DNA from: Shewanella halotolerans
Lineage (GTDB): Bacteria; Pseudomonadota; Gammaproteobacteria; Enterobacterales; Shewanellaceae
Direction: 5' to 3'
Length of the DNA: 64,000 nucleotides
Assembly (NCBI RefSeq): GCF_019457535.1
Contig: NZ_CP080417.1
Coordinates: 3,906,001-3,970,000, forward strand
Numbering within the stretch: the first letter of the stretch is position 1; the number at the start of each line of letters is the position of its first letter. The notes under the pieces are model-generated. The model did not search any database, was not told the DNA's origin, and saw nothing but the letters and a program-made list of their open reading frames with translations. This document shows, piece after piece, positions 27,234 through 34,965 of this stretch. Position numbers and translations under genes: made by a program.

Positions 27234-28256
27234 ATGAAAAAATCTCTAATCTCTGCATCAGTAGCATCTGTTATTGCACTGACCTCATTCGGCGCGCTAG
27301 CCGATGGCCCTAACTTCTACGGTCGTTTAGACCTAACCCTAACTAACTCTGACAAGGGTTCAACTACTCAAGAAGGTAAAGATGGTACTATTCTTGAGAA
27401 CAACTTCTCACACCTAGGTGTGAAAGGTTCTGAAAAGATTTCTGACGGTATCGATGTTATCTACCAAATGGAATTCCAAGTTGAGAATACTTCTTCTAAA
27501 GGTGACGTATTCAAGGCTCGTAACACATTCCTAGGTCTTAAGAGCGCAGCCGGTACCCTGCTTGTTGGTCGTAACGACACAGTATTCAAGCAATCTGAAG
27601 GTGGCATCGACCTATTCGGTAACTCAAACGCCGATATCGACCGTCTGGTAGGCGCGCAAACTCGTAGCGCCGACGGTATCTGGTACTACTCTCCAAAGAT
27701 CGCTGACCTGATCACTCTGAACGCGACTTACCTGATGACTGACAACAACCAGGCTGGCGTTGAAAATGCTGATGACCAGTACGCTCTAAGCGCAACTCTG
27801 GGTGACAAGAAGTTCAAGGCACAAAACTACTATGTTGCAGTAGCTTACAACAAAGGCATCTCTGGTATCGACGCATACCGTGGTGTTGCTCAAGTTAAAC
27901 TAGGCGACTTCAAAGTAGGCGGTCTATTCCAAAACTCTGAAAGCGTTAAAGACGGTTCAGAAGACAACAACACTTACTTCGTGAACGTTGCCTACAACCT
28001 GAACGGCGTTAACCTGAAAGCTGAGTACGGTAAAGACGAAGCTGGTTTCGGTAAGTACTACAAAAACATCTCTGGTGTAGCTGGTACTGACATCAACGTG
28101 ACTAACATCACTGTGGGTGCTGACTACCGCGTAGCTAAATCAACTCTGATCTACGGTCACTATGCAATGTACGAAGGCGACCACAAAGTTGCTGGCATGA
28201 AAGTTGACCTAGAAGACGATAACATCTTCACCGTTGGTGTTCGTTACGACTTCTAA
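27234..28256 (+). CDS. Gram-negative porin, Omp35-like (second of two)
   Basis: A 340-residue porin. The signal peptide MKKSLISASV to FGALA starts at 27234, with GGGAG 7 nt upstream. An in-frame ATG at 27171 also has a good site (GGAG, 6 nt) and would add 21 residues before the signal peptide; the internal start is preferred. It has DGTILENNFSHLGVKGSEK, VGRNDTVFK, IWYYSPK and ends VGVRYDF. Codons are strongly biased (GGT, CGT, AAC, CTG), unlike the first porin, as in a very abundant protein. In Shewanella Omp35 is a major porin linked to anaerobic growth; the identity is inferred from family only. Confidence 0.92.
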   Translation: MKKSLISASVASVIALTSFGALADGPNFYGRLDLTLTNSDKGSTTQEGKDGTILENNFSHLGVKGSEKISDGIDVIYQMEFQVENTSSKGDVFKARNTFLGLKSAAGTLLVGRNDTVFKQSEGGIDLFGNSNADIDRLVGAQTRSADGIWYYSPKIADLITLNATYLMTDNNQAGVENADDQYALSATLGDKKFKAQNYYVAVAYNKGISGIDAYRGVAQVKLGDFKVGGLFQNSESVKDGSEDNNTYFVNVAYNLNGVNLKAEYGKDEAGFGKYYKNISGVAGTDINVTNITVGADYRVAKSTLIYGHYAMYEGDHKVAGMKVDLEDDNIFTVGVRYDF

Positions 28257-28280
28257 TTCGATGAGCCTCTGGCTCTCATG

Positions 28281-28311
28281 AAAAAGGCGACCCTAGGTCG
28301 CCTTTTTGCTT
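28281..28311 (+). terminator. Terminator after the second porin
   Basis: AAAAAGGCGACC-CTAGG-pattern stem: AAGGCGACC pairs with GGTCGCCTT, followed by TTT GCTTT. Strong. Confidence 0.85.
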
Positions 28312-28363
28312 TCTAACGCTTACTTTTTTTAGCTTAGGTTTCTGTAGCTTAAGTTGCTGTAGC

Positions 28364-29020
28364 TTAACGCCTCACCAGACGATAGACAGACTCGGTCAGC
28401 CAGGGCACCTGCTTCTTCACGAACCTTGGATTCTCGGCCAGCACATCCTGGGTGCTGAGGCACTCGATCTCGAAATAGGGGCTCATATGCTCCTGGATCC
28501 AGGCATCCGATACCGCAAATGGTGGGCCTTTTAGCGCTTCCTGGGGATAGTCTAAGGTGATCAGCAAGCCTATGCTCTTAGGCGGCAATAACCCGGCCAG
28601 GCACTCCACATATTGCTGGCGCATCTCTGGGGGCCAGGCGATCAGCGCCGCCCTGTCATAGAAGCCGCTCACCGCCTCCAAGGGTTCCTTTGGCAGCCGA
28701 AACAGATCCCCTTGGTAGATGCTCACCTGCTCGGTGCGGTAGCACTCATGCTCGCCACTCGATTGGCGCTCGACCGGCAGCTCGTTGTCGCTGAAGAACT
28801 GCTCCACCGCGCTCTGGTTCAGCTCACAGCCGATCACCTCTAGCCCCTGCTCGGCCAGATAACAGAGATCTAAGGTTTTACCACACAGGGGAACAAAGAC
28901 CTGGCTGCCGGCAGCTAACTCGAGCTGCGGCCAATAATCGATAAGAAGGGCGTTGACCTCATCCAGATGAAAACCTATCTGCTGTGAGGCCCATTTGTCG
29001 TGCCAAAAACTGGGTTGCAT
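28364..29020 (-). CDS. tpm: Thiopurine S-methyltransferase
   Basis: A 218-residue SAM-dependent methyltransferase; family length is about 218. It opens with FWHDKWASQQIGFH, then VFVPLCGKTLDLCYLAEQG (SAM site), VIGCELNQSAVEQFF and GFYDRAALIAWPPEMRQQY. Bacterial Tpm can methylate selenium and tellurium compounds and thiopurines. It is a single gene, convergent with the second porin and divergent from nothing close; the next gene on the strand begins about 450 nt upstream. Confidence 0.95.
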   Translation of the reverse strand: MQPSFWHDKWASQQIGFHLDEVNALLIDYWPQLELAAGSQVFVPLCGKTLDLCYLAEQGLEVIGCELNQSAVEQFFSDNELPVERQSSGEHECYRTEQVSIYQGDLFRLPKEPLEAVSGFYDRAALIAWPPEMRQQYVECLAGLLPPKSIGLLITLDYPQEALKGPPFAVSDAWIQEHMSPYFEIECLSTQDVLAENPRFVKKQVPWLTESVYRLVRR

Positions 29021-29125
29021 CGTTAGCTCCGCATAAGCAAGTGTCTCATTATGCAGGCTACTCTAATCTCTCGCTGGCCAAGATGCCAGCTTACCGATTA
29101 TTTCAGCAAGCTTTTCTCTTGGTCG

Positions 29126-29470
29126 TTATTGAATATCCAGGACTTTTTGTACCCGTCTGAGCCAGACACAGTTTTCACATTCGCAGTTACGGCGCGACAG
29201 GTGATGAGGGGTGAGGCTGGAGTCGATAAAATCAACCGCGATCAGCAGCTGTTGCTTCAGCTCGGCAACCGACTTGCGTTCGACGGCCACCAGCTCGTCG
29301 TTATGGTTCATCCAGACGCACTCCATCCCCTGATAACAGTGGATGCACTGGGGGTCTGTGCTATTGAAAAAACCCGCGTGAGGACAAAACTTTAGCTCCA
29401 TCGACTGCACGATGCGCTTCCTCGGATATTCTAATAACTCAATCAATAGGGCTTTGTTTAGTTCCGTCAT
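29126..29470 (-). CDS. Cysteine-rich small cytoplasmic protein, function unknown
   Basis: A 114-residue protein from ATG 29470, chosen because GGAGGG lies 5-6 nt before it. It has cysteines in FCPHAG, CIHCYQGMEC and CECENC: clustered pairs that suggest a zinc- or cluster-binding site. There is no signal peptide or membrane segment. I do not recognise the family. An FNR-like box (29558-29571) lies in the short divergent region with the Ser/Thr kinase gene. Confidence 0.75.
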   Translation of the reverse strand: MTELNKALLIELLEYPRKRIVQSMELKFCPHAGFFNSTDPQCIHCYQGMECVWMNHNDELVAVERKSVAELKQQLLIAVDFIDSSLTPHHLSRRNCECENCVWLRRVQKVLDIQ

Positions 29471-29557
29471 TTCGCCCTCCTCACTCATCAAAGTCGCTCA
29501 AAAATGAAGCTTAGTTTTATATTAGCTTCAGGTTACCTGTATGTGTATGTAACAGAA

Positions 29558-29571
29558 TTGATATAGGTCAA
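29558..29571. promoter_or_regulatory. FNR/EtrA-like box between divergent genes
   Basis: TTGAT-ATAG-GTCAA differs from TTGAT-N4-ATCAA at one position. No well-spaced -10 was found on either side, so this is weaker than the site at 20314. Confidence 0.35.
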
Positions 29572-29681
29572 CATCTCATACGAAAATATCGGTTAGGCAT
29601 CGCACTGCTGAAAAATCTAGCTATTGTGCCTAGCCGCCGCTTCTTGCTATAAAAACATATCAGTATTCAGTGAAATGACCC

Positions 29682-31517
29682 ATGCCCAACAGCCAAGCCC
29701 CCAGCCCTGAGCTACAACACTTCTATATCTCCGAAGAGCAGTCTATCTACCTGCTCAAGGCCGATGACGCCCGTAAACACAGGGCGTGGATCAGGCTCTG
29801 TAAACAGCAGCTGAGCAAGCTGGGCTACTCAGACATCGAACTGGTGGGCAAGGGCGCCTACGGTTTCGTGTTCGCCGGCATCAATGGCCATGGCCATGCA
29901 CACGTGTTCAAGTTCTCCCGTATCACCCTGCCCCAGCAGATCCAGGACAGGCTGGAGGAGGAGGCCTATATGCTCTCCCAGGTGATCCACCCTAATGTGC
30001 CTCCGGTGATCAAGTTTGAGCATGTGGGCAAGCAAGGGATCCTGGTGATGGCCAGGGCGCCGGGGGAAGATCTCGACAAGCTCTGCCTCAGGCATGGCGC
30101 CCTGCCGGCGCGCATCATAGTCAGTATCGCTCGCCAGCTGGCGCAGATCCTCAACTATCTGCACAACGGCCGCCCCCTGGTACACGGCGACATCAAGCCC
30201 TCTAATCTGGTGTACGACATGGAGCGGGATCATCTCTCGCTGATCGACTGGGGCTCAGCGGTATTTGCCCAGCGCGATGGCGAGGGCAATCCGGTCAACG
30301 GCAATGTGATGGATCTGCTCTCCAGCGATCAGCAACACACCAACGCCCGCATGGGGGATGTCTATTTCATCGGTGAGGAGCAGCTTAGCGGCGCCCTCTC
30401 CAGCCCCAGATTCGACGAGCAAGGGGTGGCGGCGACCCTCTACGCCCTGGCCTCGGGTCAGGCCAGCCGATTCGGCAGCAAGGTGATCCCCGCCAGCAGC
30501 ATAGGCCTGCCCATAGAGCTGGCCCGCACCCTGGACGGCATGCTCAGCGAGGATCCCGTCACCCGCAACCGGGCCGGGGATTACTTTCTTAAGAGCATGG
30601 CCCATAGCCATCGTCTGCATCTGCCGGATCTGCCCATGGCGCCACTGCAGCCTGAGATCCCAGTGTGGACCCTCAAGCAGGCCAAAGATGTGGAGACTGT
30701 CACCTACAGCTCGCGTAAATCCTTTCTGCGGGAGCACAACGAGGATGAGCCGATAGAGAAGATGGACGATCTCCAGCTGGAGAAGTACTACCGCAACTTC
30801 ATGGCGGGCATGGGAGACACAGAGAAGGGTTTTATCGCCGCGGTCAGCCGGGTGGGCCAATATTCGCTGGTTGGCGGACTGGCGATCCACTGGCAGGAGT
30901 CCGGGGTCTTTATCGACTCTAACCTGGCCACCTATAACGCCGAGGAGAAGGCGGCGCTCATCCTGGCGGTGAACAACATGGTGACCCTGGCGCGGGGCAT
31001 CCGCCGTATCGGGGTGTTTAAGGCCTGCTTCTTCAACGCCCGCGACACCCTGCATCTGGAGCGCGACGACACCAGTCAGCCCTTCAAACCAAGCCCGGAT
31101 CAGCAGCTGCCCTTCGAGGTGGGCGATGTGCCTTCGCTGGAGGATAAATCCAGGCTGCACTCCTACTTCGAGGACGGTCGCGACCCGGATGAAAATCTGG
31201 AGCTGCCCAAGGAGATCATGACAGAGCTTGGCTGGATCAACCAGATCCACCACACCGGCTGCATCATCTTCGAGGTGTTACCTAACCATATGAAGATCCA
31301 CAGCTATCTGCGTCTGTTGAATCCCCGTAAGCAGGCCGCCTTCAGGGCGAGCCTAGACAGGATCCTCAGCCATGTGGATAAGATTCAGGGGAAAGGGGTG
31401 TCAGGCTTCATGAAACTGCCCTACAAGAACACCCGCCGTTTTCAACATATCGACAGGAAGGCGGACCACTTCTACCCCAGAAATCCCAAGGAAGTGATGG
31501 CCCAGCTAGATGAGTAA
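29682..31517 (+). CDS. Serine/threonine protein kinase with unassigned C-terminal half
   Basis: A 611-residue protein. The kinase domain (about 50-310) has a glycine loop GKGAYG (56-61), the ATP lysine Lys77 in VFKFS, the catalytic loop HGDIKPSN (Asp170, Asn175) and DWG (189-191) in place of DFG. The HGD form of the HRD motif and DWG are divergent but keep the key residues, so it may be active. Residues after about 330 form a ~280-residue domain I do not recognise, with no transmembrane helix or PASTA repeats. It stands alone, convergent with fxsA. Cytoplasmic, substrates unknown. Confidence 0.85.
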   Translation: MPNSQAPSPELQHFYISEEQSIYLLKADDARKHRAWIRLCKQQLSKLGYSDIELVGKGAYGFVFAGINGHGHAHVFKFSRITLPQQIQDRLEEEAYMLSQVIHPNVPPVIKFEHVGKQGILVMARAPGEDLDKLCLRHGALPARIIVSIARQLAQILNYLHNGRPLVHGDIKPSNLVYDMERDHLSLIDWGSAVFAQRDGEGNPVNGNVMDLLSSDQQHTNARMGDVYFIGEEQLSGALSSPRFDEQGVAATLYALASGQASRFGSKVIPASSIGLPIELARTLDGMLSEDPVTRNRAGDYFLKSMAHSHRLHLPDLPMAPLQPEIPVWTLKQAKDVETVTYSSRKSFLREHNEDEPIEKMDDLQLEKYYRNFMAGMGDTEKGFIAAVSRVGQYSLVGGLAIHWQESGVFIDSNLATYNAEEKAALILAVNNMVTLARGIRRIGVFKACFFNARDTLHLERDDTSQPFKPSPDQQLPFEVGDVPSLEDKSRLHSYFEDGRDPDENLELPKEIMTELGWINQIHHTGCIIFEVLPNHMKIHSYLRLLNPRKQAAFRASLDRILSHVDKIQGKGVSGFMKLPYKNTRRFQHIDRKADHFYPRNPKEVMAQLDE

Positions 31518-31550
31518 TGGCTCAACAAGAAGGCTAATGACTAAGCCGAT

Positions 31551-32159
31551 TTACTTCGGCTCGCGCTTGTCCTCGTCGCTCGCCTTATCACCCTCAGGCT
31601 TATCGACCTCAGGCTTGTCGCCTAACTGACGCTCTTCATCGAGCTTCTCGGAAGGATCTGGCTTGCGCTCATAGTCGCCATCGAAGGTGTTGCCCTGCTC
31701 ATCGAAGGGTGAGCGGTCGAAGGGCGAGCGGCCACCGGCCGAACCATTTGACCCAAATGGCCCCTGCCCAAATTGGCCATGAAAGCCTCCCTGCTGACTC
31801 ACCTTGACCTGCATCCGCTTGTAGAGGAAGGCGGCGATGGGCGCGCGGGTGAGCGGGGTTAACAGCAAAAGGCCGATAAAGTCGGTCACGAAGCCTGGGA
31901 TCAGCAGCAGTAGACCAGCCATGGCCAGCATCATCCCCTCGACGATCTCCTGACCCGGCGCCTCGCCGCGCGCCAGCTTCTGCTGCACCTGCATCAGGGT
32001 GTGTATCCCCTGGCTACGCACCAGAGAGACCCCCACCACGGCGGTGAAGATCACCAGGCCCACGGTTGTCCAGCTGCCTAAGTTTTCGCCAACGCGAATC
32101 AGCACATTGAGCTCAATAACGGGAATGAGAACAAAGATAATCAATAGGATGAAAAACAC
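31551..32159 (-). CDS. fxsA: FxsA membrane protein
   Basis: A 202-residue membrane protein. The family signature is clear: LLIIFVLIPVIELNVLIRVG, GVSLVRSQGI, LARGEAPGQEIVEGMMLA and LIPGFVTDFIGLLLLTP. Two to four hydrophobic segments occupy the first 115 residues, followed by a Gly/Phe linker and a highly charged Asp/Glu/Lys tail that makes it longer than the usual ~160. E. coli FxsA suppresses exclusion of phage T7 by the F plasmid when overproduced; its normal role is not clear. In many genomes it sits near groESL, which is not in the window. Confidence 0.92.
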   Translation of the reverse strand: MFFILLIIFVLIPVIELNVLIRVGENLGSWTTVGLVIFTAVVGVSLVRSQGIHTLMQVQQKLARGEAPGQEIVEGMMLAMAGLLLLIPGFVTDFIGLLLLTPLTRAPIAAFLYKRMQVKVSQQGGFHGQFGQGPFGSNGSAGGRSPFDRSPFDEQGNTFDGDYERKPDPSEKLDEERQLGDKPEVDKPEGDKASDEDKREPK

Positions 32160-32336
32160 GCTGACCTCACAAACTGACGAAATTTCTAATTGATTGAAAA
32201 CTAAATGGGGGCGAACGGGTCTACTTTCAAGTCAGGCGGCTTTTTTAGCGAATTTATCCCAGTGACAAACTTGGGATAAGCTCACTATTTTAGCAATAGC
32301 TTAATGCAAGTCGCCGACAAAACACGTAAAGTAGCT

Positions 32337-32602
32337 AGGGTCTGTTGACCTTTCCTGTTTGTTTTTGCAGCATTTTGTAGGGGATTTATACAAGGCAGAG
32401 CCTGTGTAGTGTAGTTAATCTACATGAACAGGAGATAACGCCGTAGAAATGGCCTACAAAAGCTGCCCGAAGGGTTCATTTAAACGCGCCTTGCCCGGTG
32501 TTGCGTGCTTTTTACATAGAATAACTATGCGACACAGCACGCGCCTTGAGCAAGACACGTTTAGATTGAACAAAAATTAAACCTGAAAGATAAACAGACC
32601 CT
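32337..32602. mobile_element. MITE-like element, 266 bp, no coding capacity
   Basis: The ends are imperfect inverted repeats: AGGGTCTGTTGACCTTTC on the left and, on the other strand, AGGGTCTGTTTATCTTTC on the right (15 of 18 match, and similarity extends inward to TTTTTG). No ORF lies inside; there are inner short inverted repeats (TAGATTAACTACA region). No clear target duplication was seen. It sits in the divergent fxsA/cutA gap. The end motif seems familiar from Shewanella/Vibrio intergenic repeats, but this is memory only. Confidence 0.6.
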
Positions 32603-32684
32603 GATGCTCACGATACCCTCGAGAGCCAGTATAACCCGGTTACCTTAACACCCAATTAATGACCATACAGGGTAATAGCAACAG

Positions 32685-33008
32685 ATGCAGGAAAAATGTC
32701 TACTCGTCACCACCAGCTGCCCGGACAATGAGACGGCCAGCACCCTGGCCCGCGCCTTAGTGGAAGCCAAGCTGGCGGCCTGTATTCAGATCTCCGCCCC
32801 CGTCACCTCGCTCTACACCTGGGAGGGTGAAGTGTGTCAGGAGACAGAGGTATGCCTGCAGATAAAATGTCTCGCCCGTCATTACGACAAGTTGGAGCAA
32901 CGCCTCTTGTCGCTGCACCCCTACCAAGTTCCCGAGCTGATCGCCACAGAGATCCACACAGGTTCGGCGGCTTACTTAGCATGGATAAAAGAAACCTCAC
33001 TATCATGA
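32685..33008 (+). CDS. cutA: Divalent-cation tolerance protein CutA
   Basis: A 107-residue protein of the normal CutA length. It has LVTTSCPDNETASTLARAL, KLAACIQI, SLYTWEGEV and HPYQVPELIATEI, the core signature. CutA is a trimer that binds copper and other ions and in several genomes is found before dsbD, as here. Its TGA overlaps the dsbD ATG by 4 nt, implying coupled translation. Confidence 0.95.
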   Translation: MQEKCLLVTTSCPDNETASTLARALVEAKLAACIQISAPVTSLYTWEGEVCQETEVCLQIKCLARHYDKLEQRLLSLHPYQVPELIATEIHTGSAAYLAWIKETSLS

Positions 33009-34813
33009 AGAAAATACTGTTCCTCTTCCTCTCGACCCTGCTGTTGATCGCCCCCGGGGCGCAAAGTGAAAGCCTGTTCAGCAACAGTAAGTTTGATTTT
33101 CTTAAAGATGAACCTCAGCTGATGCCTGTGGATCAGGCCTTCGTCTTCGATGCCCAACAAGAGGGCAACCTGGTCAAGATCAGCTGGGTGATCGCCGACG
33201 GTTACTACCTGTATCGCGACAAGCTCAAGTTCGCCGCCGACGGCGCGACCCTGGGTGAGATCCAACTGCCTAAGGGCAAGGCTCACAGCGATGAGTATTT
33301 CGGCGAGCAGGAGGTCTACTACTCTTACGTCGAGGTGCCTGTGGCTCTCAAAGAAGCCACGGCCGAGGCCAACATCAGCGTAACCTTCATGGGCTGCGCC
33401 GAAGGTAAGCTCTGCTTCCCGCCCACCACACGTAGCGCGGCCCTGACCCAGGTCGCCGCCAACGAGGGTCTGCTACCCGAGGCGATGAAGGCTGCACCAG
33501 TAGCGAGTGAAACCGCAAGCAATCAGGCGCCTATCACCCAACAGGATTCTCTCAGCCAGATGCTTTCTGGCGACAACCTGCTGTGGACCCTGGTTATCTT
33601 CTTCGGCCTGGGCATAGGCCTGGCGCTGACCCCGTGCGTCTTCCCCATGTACCCGATCCTGTCGGGCATCATCGTCGGCCAGGGTGAGAAACTCTCTACC
33701 GGCAAGGCCTTCAGCCTCTCCATGGTCTATGTGCAGGGGATGGCGATCACCTATTCGCTGCTGGGGCTTATCGTCGCCTCGGCAGGCATGAAATATCAGG
33801 CCGCATTGCAACACCCTGCCGTGTTGGTGGGGCTGGCGGTCCTCTTCTTAGTTCTCAGCCTCTCAATGTTCGGCCTGTACGAGCTACGCCTGCCGTCTAG
33901 CTGGCAGGAGAAGATGAACCGCTTCTCTAACAACCAGAAGGGTGGCAACGTCCTAGGTGTGTTTGTCATGGGGATCATCTCGGGTCTGGTGGCATCCCCT
34001 TGCACCACGGCGCCGCTATCGGGCGCCTTGGTCTATGTGGCACAAACCGGCGACCTGCTGCAAGGCTTCCTGGCCCTCTATGTGCTCAGCATGGGCATGG
34101 GGCTGCCGCTGCTGATCATAGGCTCATCGGGCGGTAAGCTGCTGCCACGCGCCGGCGCCTGGATGGATGTGATCAAGACAGTGTTCGGCTTCCTGCTGAT
34201 CGCCGTCTCTATCCTGATGATAGGCCGAATCTGGACCGGACTGGTGTCGGATCTGCTCTGGGCCCTGTGGGGCATCAGTCTAACCGCCTACCTGATGCAT
34301 CAGAACAAACTCACCGAGTTTAACTGGAAGCAGACGGTGCGCTCGGTACTGCTGTTATTGATCCTGCTGGGCAGCTTCTCCTATGGCTTCCAGGCCGTCA
34401 TGGCCAGCCTGGGCTACCAGGCCCAGACGGGTGCGGTTAGCCATAAGGTGAGCCACAAGACCATCAAGAGCCTTGAAGATCTACAGGCCGAAGTGGCCGC
34501 CGCCAGTGCACAGGGTAAGCCCGTGATGCTGGATCTCTACGCCGACTGGTGTGTCGCCTGTAAGGAGTTTGAGAAGATCACCTTCGTCGACCCAGAGGTG
34601 CAGGCCCGTCTGTCGCAGATGGTGTTCCTCCAGGCCGACGTGACCAAAAACGACGCCATCGATATCGAGCTACTTGAGCACTACGAGGTGCTGGGGCTAC
34701 CTACCCTGTTGATGTTCGATGCCAAGGGCGAGATCCGCGACGATCTGCGGGTCACTGGCTTCATGAAGCCTGCGGAGTTTGCCGCCCACCTGGATCACTT
34801 GCTAGCCAAATAA
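33005..34813 (+). CDS. dsbD: Thiol:disulfide interchange protein DsbD
   Basis: A 602-residue protein from ATG 33005; a longer frame upstream overlaps cutA and was rejected. Signal peptide (MKKILFLFLS to GAQSE), then an N-terminal domain with Cys131 and Cys137 in GCAEGKLCFPP, eight or so transmembrane segments including ALTPCVFPMYPILSG and SGLVASPCTTAPLSG, and a thioredoxin-like C-terminus with Cys516 and Cys519 in DWCVAC. It moves electrons from cytoplasmic thioredoxin to periplasmic DsbC, DsbE and similar. Coupled to cutA; followed by a terminator. Confidence 0.96.
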   Translation: MKKILFLFLSTLLLIAPGAQSESLFSNSKFDFLKDEPQLMPVDQAFVFDAQQEGNLVKISWVIADGYYLYRDKLKFAADGATLGEIQLPKGKAHSDEYFGEQEVYYSYVEVPVALKEATAEANISVTFMGCAEGKLCFPPTTRSAALTQVAANEGLLPEAMKAAPVASETASNQAPITQQDSLSQMLSGDNLLWTLVIFFGLGIGLALTPCVFPMYPILSGIIVGQGEKLSTGKAFSLSMVYVQGMAITYSLLGLIVASAGMKYQAALQHPAVLVGLAVLFLVLSLSMFGLYELRLPSSWQEKMNRFSNNQKGGNVLGVFVMGIISGLVASPCTTAPLSGALVYVAQTGDLLQGFLALYVLSMGMGLPLLIIGSSGGKLLPRAGAWMDVIKTVFGFLLIAVSILMIGRIWTGLVSDLLWALWGISLTAYLMHQNKLTEFNWKQTVRSVLLLLILLGSFSYGFQAVMASLGYQAQTGAVSHKVSHKTIKSLEDLQAEVAAASAQGKPVMLDLYADWCVACKEFEKITFVDPEVQARLSQMVFLQADVTKNDAIDIELLEHYEVLGLPTLLMFDAKGEIRDDLRVTGFMKPAEFAAHLDHLLAK

Positions 34814-34840
34814 GCTCAGGCAGTCTCGTCTAAACTACCT

Positions 34841-34866
34841 AAAAACCTCCTGCGGGAGGTTTTTTA
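34841..34866 (+). terminator. Terminator after cutA-dsbD
   Basis: AAAAACCTCC-TGC-GGGAGGTTTTTT stem with T-tract. Confidence 0.9.
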
Positions 34867-34965
34867 TTAAGGGCTAAAAGATAGCTCGCTCATCAAAGTT
34901 TTCATTTATAGTTAACCCAATTCCTATACAATCAGGGGTATACCTTACGGATCTCTAGGAGCAAC

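Noticed and set aside
32834..33004. Longer dsbD start overlapping cutA
   Set aside because: The extension has no signal peptide and overlaps cutA fully; the ATG at 33005 begins a proper signal peptide and couples to the cutA stop.
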